Positions 45,798-48,429 of a stretch of 48,429 nucleotides of DNA are shown piece by piece (the stretch's first letter is position 1; each line of letters opens with the position of its first letter). The notes under the pieces are model-generated. The model worked only from the letters and a program-made list of their open reading frames with translations. It had not been told where the DNA came from and ran no database searches. A program made the position numbers and the translations under genes. Source of the DNA: Mariniblastus sp. (lineage in GTDB: Bacteria > Planctomycetota > Planctomycetia > Pirellulales > Pirellulaceae). The stretch lies in NCBI GenBank assembly GCA_029247405.1, contig JAQWLH010000061.1, positions 1 through 48,429 on the forward strand, written 5' to 3'.

Positions 45798-46131
45798 TTT
45801 TTTGGTTCAAGCTGAGGGTTGGGACGGGGACTCGCCATGTTTTTTGTACTGAGGCGTCTCTCACACAAAAGTGAAAAGACCAGCAACTAATTAGCTACCT
45901 TAGTAAACTGTTGTAATCCGACAGAAATTCGCAGGAAAAATTCAGAATCAGATTATAAACGCGGACTTTGGACGATCCTATATCCTAGGTGAATCACCTT
46001 GGTTTAAGTTGCACAAATTGTCGCACCCAAACCGAATTTTCGGTACAGATTCAAACACCTCTGGTACCGCACATCAAAAGTGAGCTCAATACACCTGTAA
46101 ACGTAGGAAACTGGAAAACTTCCTCACTTTT
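45798..46131. promoter_or_regulatory. Divergent region between lipoprotein/ccsBA and the sigma factor
   Basis: A 334-base AT-rich region. A perfect palindrome ACCGAATTTTCGGT lies at 46031-46044, and CGGTAC (46041-46046) pairs with GTACCG (46064-46069). These overlapping inverted repeats lie about 90 to 190 bases before the sigma factor start, where an operator could sit. No sure -35/-10 pair was found for either direction. Confidence 0.4.
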
Positions 46132-46758
46132 TTGAAGAAATTAACTAGTTGCATACGTTTTTCCAATAAGGCAACTCAAGTTCATTCAGACGAGAATTAT
46201 GCTGTTCATGGAAGGTTACGGTACTTGCACCCAAGGCAGTCAACGAAGGATGAACTTGAAAAGTTGTACCGCGACCATCGAGAGGGGCTTTACGCGTATT
46301 CGCTTTCATTGACCCGTTCGGAGTTGATCGCGGAGGATGCGCTACAGAACGGTTTTTTAAGATTGGTGCACAGTCAGGCGGCATGGGATCGACTCAATGC
46401 ACATAACGGGAATCGGGTCGCCTATTTATTCAAGTCTGTTCGCAACGCGGCGATAGATTTGGGAAGGTCAGTCAAAAGGCAAAACTCGCTCAGCCAAGCC
46501 TTGTTTGGGGCATATGGTGAATTTAGCTTGATACAGGAGCCGATTGAAAATGCACTTGTCGAGGAACGAAGTGAAATTTTGCGGAAAGCGATTGATCGAC
46601 TTGATGACAAAGATCAGGAAGCAATCGTGCTGAAGTTGTACGGTGGCTTGACATTTGAGCAAGCAGGCGAAATCGCCAATGTGTCGCCCAAGACCATTGC
46701 GATAAGATACAGACGAACCCTCGGTAAACTTGAGGAATATTTAAAGGGAGTGCTATGA
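46132..46758 (+). CDS. ECF RNA polymerase sigma factor
   Basis: A 208-residue (or shorter) extracytoplasmic-function sigma factor. Region 2 is LYRDHREGLYAYSLSLTRSE followed by AEDALQNGFLRLV, at about residues 45-82. Region 4 is the C-terminal helix-turn-helix: LDDKDQEAIVLKLYGGLTFE and QAGEIANVSPKTIAIRYRRT. No ATG is available near the start. Two in-frame TTG codons are candidates: 46132, giving the long form, and 46225, which has GGAAGG nine bases upstream and removes a poorly conserved leader. The second may be the true one. It overlaps the following short frame by an ATGA, the usual arrangement with an anti-sigma factor gene, but that gene appears broken. The regulon is unknown; palindromic sites upstream could be control elements. 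Confidence 0.88.
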   Translation: MKKLTSCIRFSNKATQVHSDENYAVHGRLRYLHPRQSTKDELEKLYRDHREGLYAYSLSLTRSELIAEDALQNGFLRLVHSQAAWDRLNAHNGNRVAYLFKSVRNAAIDLGRSVKRQNSLSQALFGAYGEFSLIQEPIENALVEERSEILRKAIDRLDDKDQEAIVLKLYGGLTFEQAGEIANVSPKTIAIRYRRTLGKLEEYLKGVL

Positions 46759-47022
46759 ATTCCAATCCACAAATCGAAGCGTCACTCAAGCTGTTAGGGG
46801 TGAAGAAACCCCCAGTCTTTAGATGCAAAAATTGAATTAATTCTCGGGTCAGTGAATCAACATGAACTCGCCGATTTTCCGGAAGTGGATTTAGAGAAAG
46901 AGAACGATTTTAATGGTCAGCCTCAATCCGAGAGTTGCGGCACTCCGCTTGGCGCTTCTGCCGGCGAGGAGTTCGGAGGGAATGCTCTGAGTTGCGAGTT
47001 AGGCCTCAACCTTTGCAGGTAA
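46755..47022 (+). pseudogene. Frameshifted gene downstream of the sigma factor, possible anti-sigma remnant
   Basis: The ATG at 46755 overlaps the sigma factor stop in an ATGA. The frame gives MNSNPQIEASLKLLGVKKPP and ends at a TGA after 26 codons. If one C of the CCCCC run at about 46809-46813 is removed, the reading continues as SLDAKIELILGSVNQHELAD and onward to the TAA at 47020-47022, about 88 residues in all. The continuation looks like coding sequence, being acidic and helical. The position is where an anti-sigma factor is normally found, but no zinc-binding or membrane part is visible. It may be a broken, truncated gene, a homopolymer sequencing error, or rarely a programmed shift. Its 3' end overlaps the end of the convergent fumarylacetoacetase gene by 24 bases. 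Confidence 0.55.
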
Positions 47023-48345
47023 TATTTTCCCTTTACAAGTTCCAAATCCGATCCGCCGATGCGAATCGCTCTCGCAATAGCCTTTGAGGATGACTTCATC
47101 CCCATCGCCCAAGAACTTTCGTTCTTCACCAGTTGGCAGCGTGATCGGAGTCCTCTGGGATCCAGGCACAGGATTGTCGCTTGCACCATCCCAAGTCAAC
47201 TCAAGCAACGATCCCCTTGAGTCTCGAGTCAAACCGCTGACTGTGCCGCTTCCCAGCATATCTCCAGATTGCATATTGCAACCGTTGCTGCTGTGGTGAG
47301 TTAAGAGCTGAGCGATGGTCCAATACATATTTGTAAAGTTGCCGCTGGACAGCTTGACCGGCTCAATTCCCTGTTGGTTCATTTTTTCGGAGCACAGGAA
47401 AACCTCAAGTTTCATGTCGACGCCGCCGGAACTCGAGTTTTCATCACTATGAAGATAATCAAGAGGTTGGGGATCACCCTCTGGCCTCGCAAATTCACGA
47501 CAGCGAAAGGGAGCTAAAGCCTCCAGCGTAACGATCCACGGCGAAATCGTGGTCGCGAATGACTTGGCTAAAAAAGGGCCTAATGGCTGGTATTCCCATT
47601 TTTGGATGTCTCTTGCCGACCAGTCATTGAGCAGCGACATTCCGAAAATGTGGTCCTCGGCATCAGCAATCGAAATCGAATTACCCAGTTCATTACCCTG
47701 AGCAACAAACATCGCCACCTCAAGTTCATAATCGAGTAATTTGCATGGCCCGCGAGTCGGAATCCCGCCTTCTTCAGTTGGAGACAGCTGTCCAACGGGG
47801 CGATGAAAACTAGTACCGCTGACAACGACACTCGATGCACGCCCGTGATATCCAATCGGAATATGTTTGTAGTTAGGAAGCAACGGGTTGGTTGGACGAA
47901 ACATCGTTCCAACATTGGTCGCATGATAAATTGATGCATAAAAGTCGGTGTAGTCACCAACGTGACAGGGCATCAATAAATTTGCGTTGGCTTGAAAGAC
48001 AAGTGATTTTTCAATTACAGACTTGTCGGCTGTTGTTCCGTTAGCAAGAAGTTCACTGAGCCTTGCCCGTAAAAGTGTCCGATCTGCCGGGGACATGGCC
48101 ATCACAGCATTTAGCGTTGTCTGTGATGCTGCGTCATTAAACTGGTCGCTAAGTAATCCCAGTTCAGCGCACGTTCGCAAATTTAGGATCTGGTCGCCAA
48201 TTCCAACTCCAATCGCTGGGGGTTGATCCAAGAGTTGGAAAACACAAAACGGTAAGTTTTGGATGGGGAAGTCGGTTTCTTTGGAATTAGCGCTTTCGAT
48301 CCAAGAAGTTAGGCTTGGTTCGTGGGTGGAGTTAAGTGTGTTCAT
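46999..48345 (-). CDS. fahA: Fumarylacetoacetase
   Basis: A 448-residue fumarylacetoacetate hydrolase, which splits fumarylacetoacetate to fumarate and acetoacetate, the last step of tyrosine catabolism through homogentisate. The N-terminal SH3-like domain covers about residues 20-125. The catalytic region includes YTDFYASIYHATNVG with the metal Asp and catalytic His, DYELEVAMFVAQGNELG with two metal Glu, and NDWSARDIQKWEYQPLGPFL with another metal Asp. KSFATTISPWIV and SGDMLGSGTVSG follow. Length is slightly over the mammalian 419. All active-site residues seem intact. The homogentisate dioxygenase gene, often adjacent, would lie outside the window past 48429. The ATG at 48345 follows an AT-rich leader. 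Confidence 0.95.
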   Translation of the reverse strand: MNTLNSTHEPSLTSWIESANSKETDFPIQNLPFCVFQLLDQPPAIGVGIGDQILNLRTCAELGLLSDQFNDAASQTTLNAVMAMSPADRTLLRARLSELLANGTTADKSVIEKSLVFQANANLLMPCHVGDYTDFYASIYHATNVGTMFRPTNPLLPNYKHIPIGYHGRASSVVVSGTSFHRPVGQLSPTEEGGIPTRGPCKLLDYELEVAMFVAQGNELGNSISIADAEDHIFGMSLLNDWSARDIQKWEYQPLGPFLAKSFATTISPWIVTLEALAPFRCREFARPEGDPQPLDYLHSDENSSSGGVDMKLEVFLCSEKMNQQGIEPVKLSSGNFTNMYWTIAQLLTHHSSNGCNMQSGDMLGSGTVSGLTRDSRGSLLELTWDGASDNPVPGSQRTPITLPTGEERKFLGDGDEVILKGYCESDSHRRIGFGTCKGKILPAKVEA

Positions 48346-48429
48346 GATTTTAGATTTTGGATTTTGGATTCGATGTAGTGTTTAAGCATGCAACAGTGTC
48401 GTTCACGCCGAAAAAATAGTCTCGTGCGC

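Overview
The window looks like a chromosomal segment of a planctomycete, most likely a marine member of the Pirellulales. This is inferred from gene content: a secreted type I sulfatase, a 1320-residue ResB-CcsA fusion, many signal-peptide proteins of no known family, H4MPT-type C1 cofactor candidates, and base composition near 50% GC. About 39 intact protein genes were found. No rRNA, tRNA, CRISPR array, IS element or prophage was seen.

Layout. 0-5.6 kb (+): SAM methyltransferase, sulfatase, OleB/haloalkane-dehalogenase-like hydrolase, CitG-like synthase and a 6-pyruvoyl-tetrahydropterin synthase homologue. 5.9-7.4 kb (-): alpha/beta hydrolase and a small coiled-coil protein with a clear promoter. 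7.8-11.5 kb (+): conserved small protein, SNF2 helicase, sulfotransferase. 11.5-18.1 kb (-): flagellar export/MS-ring operon in the order HATPase-like protein, fliF, fliO, fliP, fliQ, fliR, flhB, with an flhB that ends before the autocleavage domain and a fliQ with a long tail. 18.5-20.5 kb (-): degenerate esterase-like protein and malate dehydrogenase. 21.1-21.6 kb (+): secreted Gly/His/Tyr-rich protein with a strong terminator. 21.7-31.1 kb: two divergent transcription units. One encodes a pair of related single-pass membrane proteins. The other encodes two exported helical-repeat proteins, an ExbB/TolQ-like proton channel and two ExbD/TolR-like proteins; this is the best candidate here for a little-described system. 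31.2-33.9 kb: lipoprotein, an 0.84-kb gap with a possible broken gene, and a XerC/D recombinase. 33.9-36.8 kb (-): prfA, prmC and a membrane protein. 37.1-40.5 kb: BASS-family transporter divergent from aroC, then a membrane-anchored protein. 40.7-45.8 kb (-): lipoprotein with permuted internal repeats and the giant ResB-CcsA fusion. 46.1-48.3 kb: ECF sigma factor with an apparently frameshifted downstream gene, convergent with fumarylacetoacetase.

How the genes may work together. The flagellar genes supply the export gate and MS ring only; fliE, fliG-N and the rod genes are not here. The ExbB/ExbD/repeat-protein unit suggests proton-motive-force-driven work across the periplasm, without a recognisable TonB/TolA. 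prfA and prmC are the usual release-factor and release-factor-methylase pair. The lipoprotein and ccsBA genes suggest cytochrome c maturation. The CitG-like and PTPS-like genes probably serve pterin or C1 cofactor synthesis. All functional statements rest on motifs read by eye; no database search was possible.
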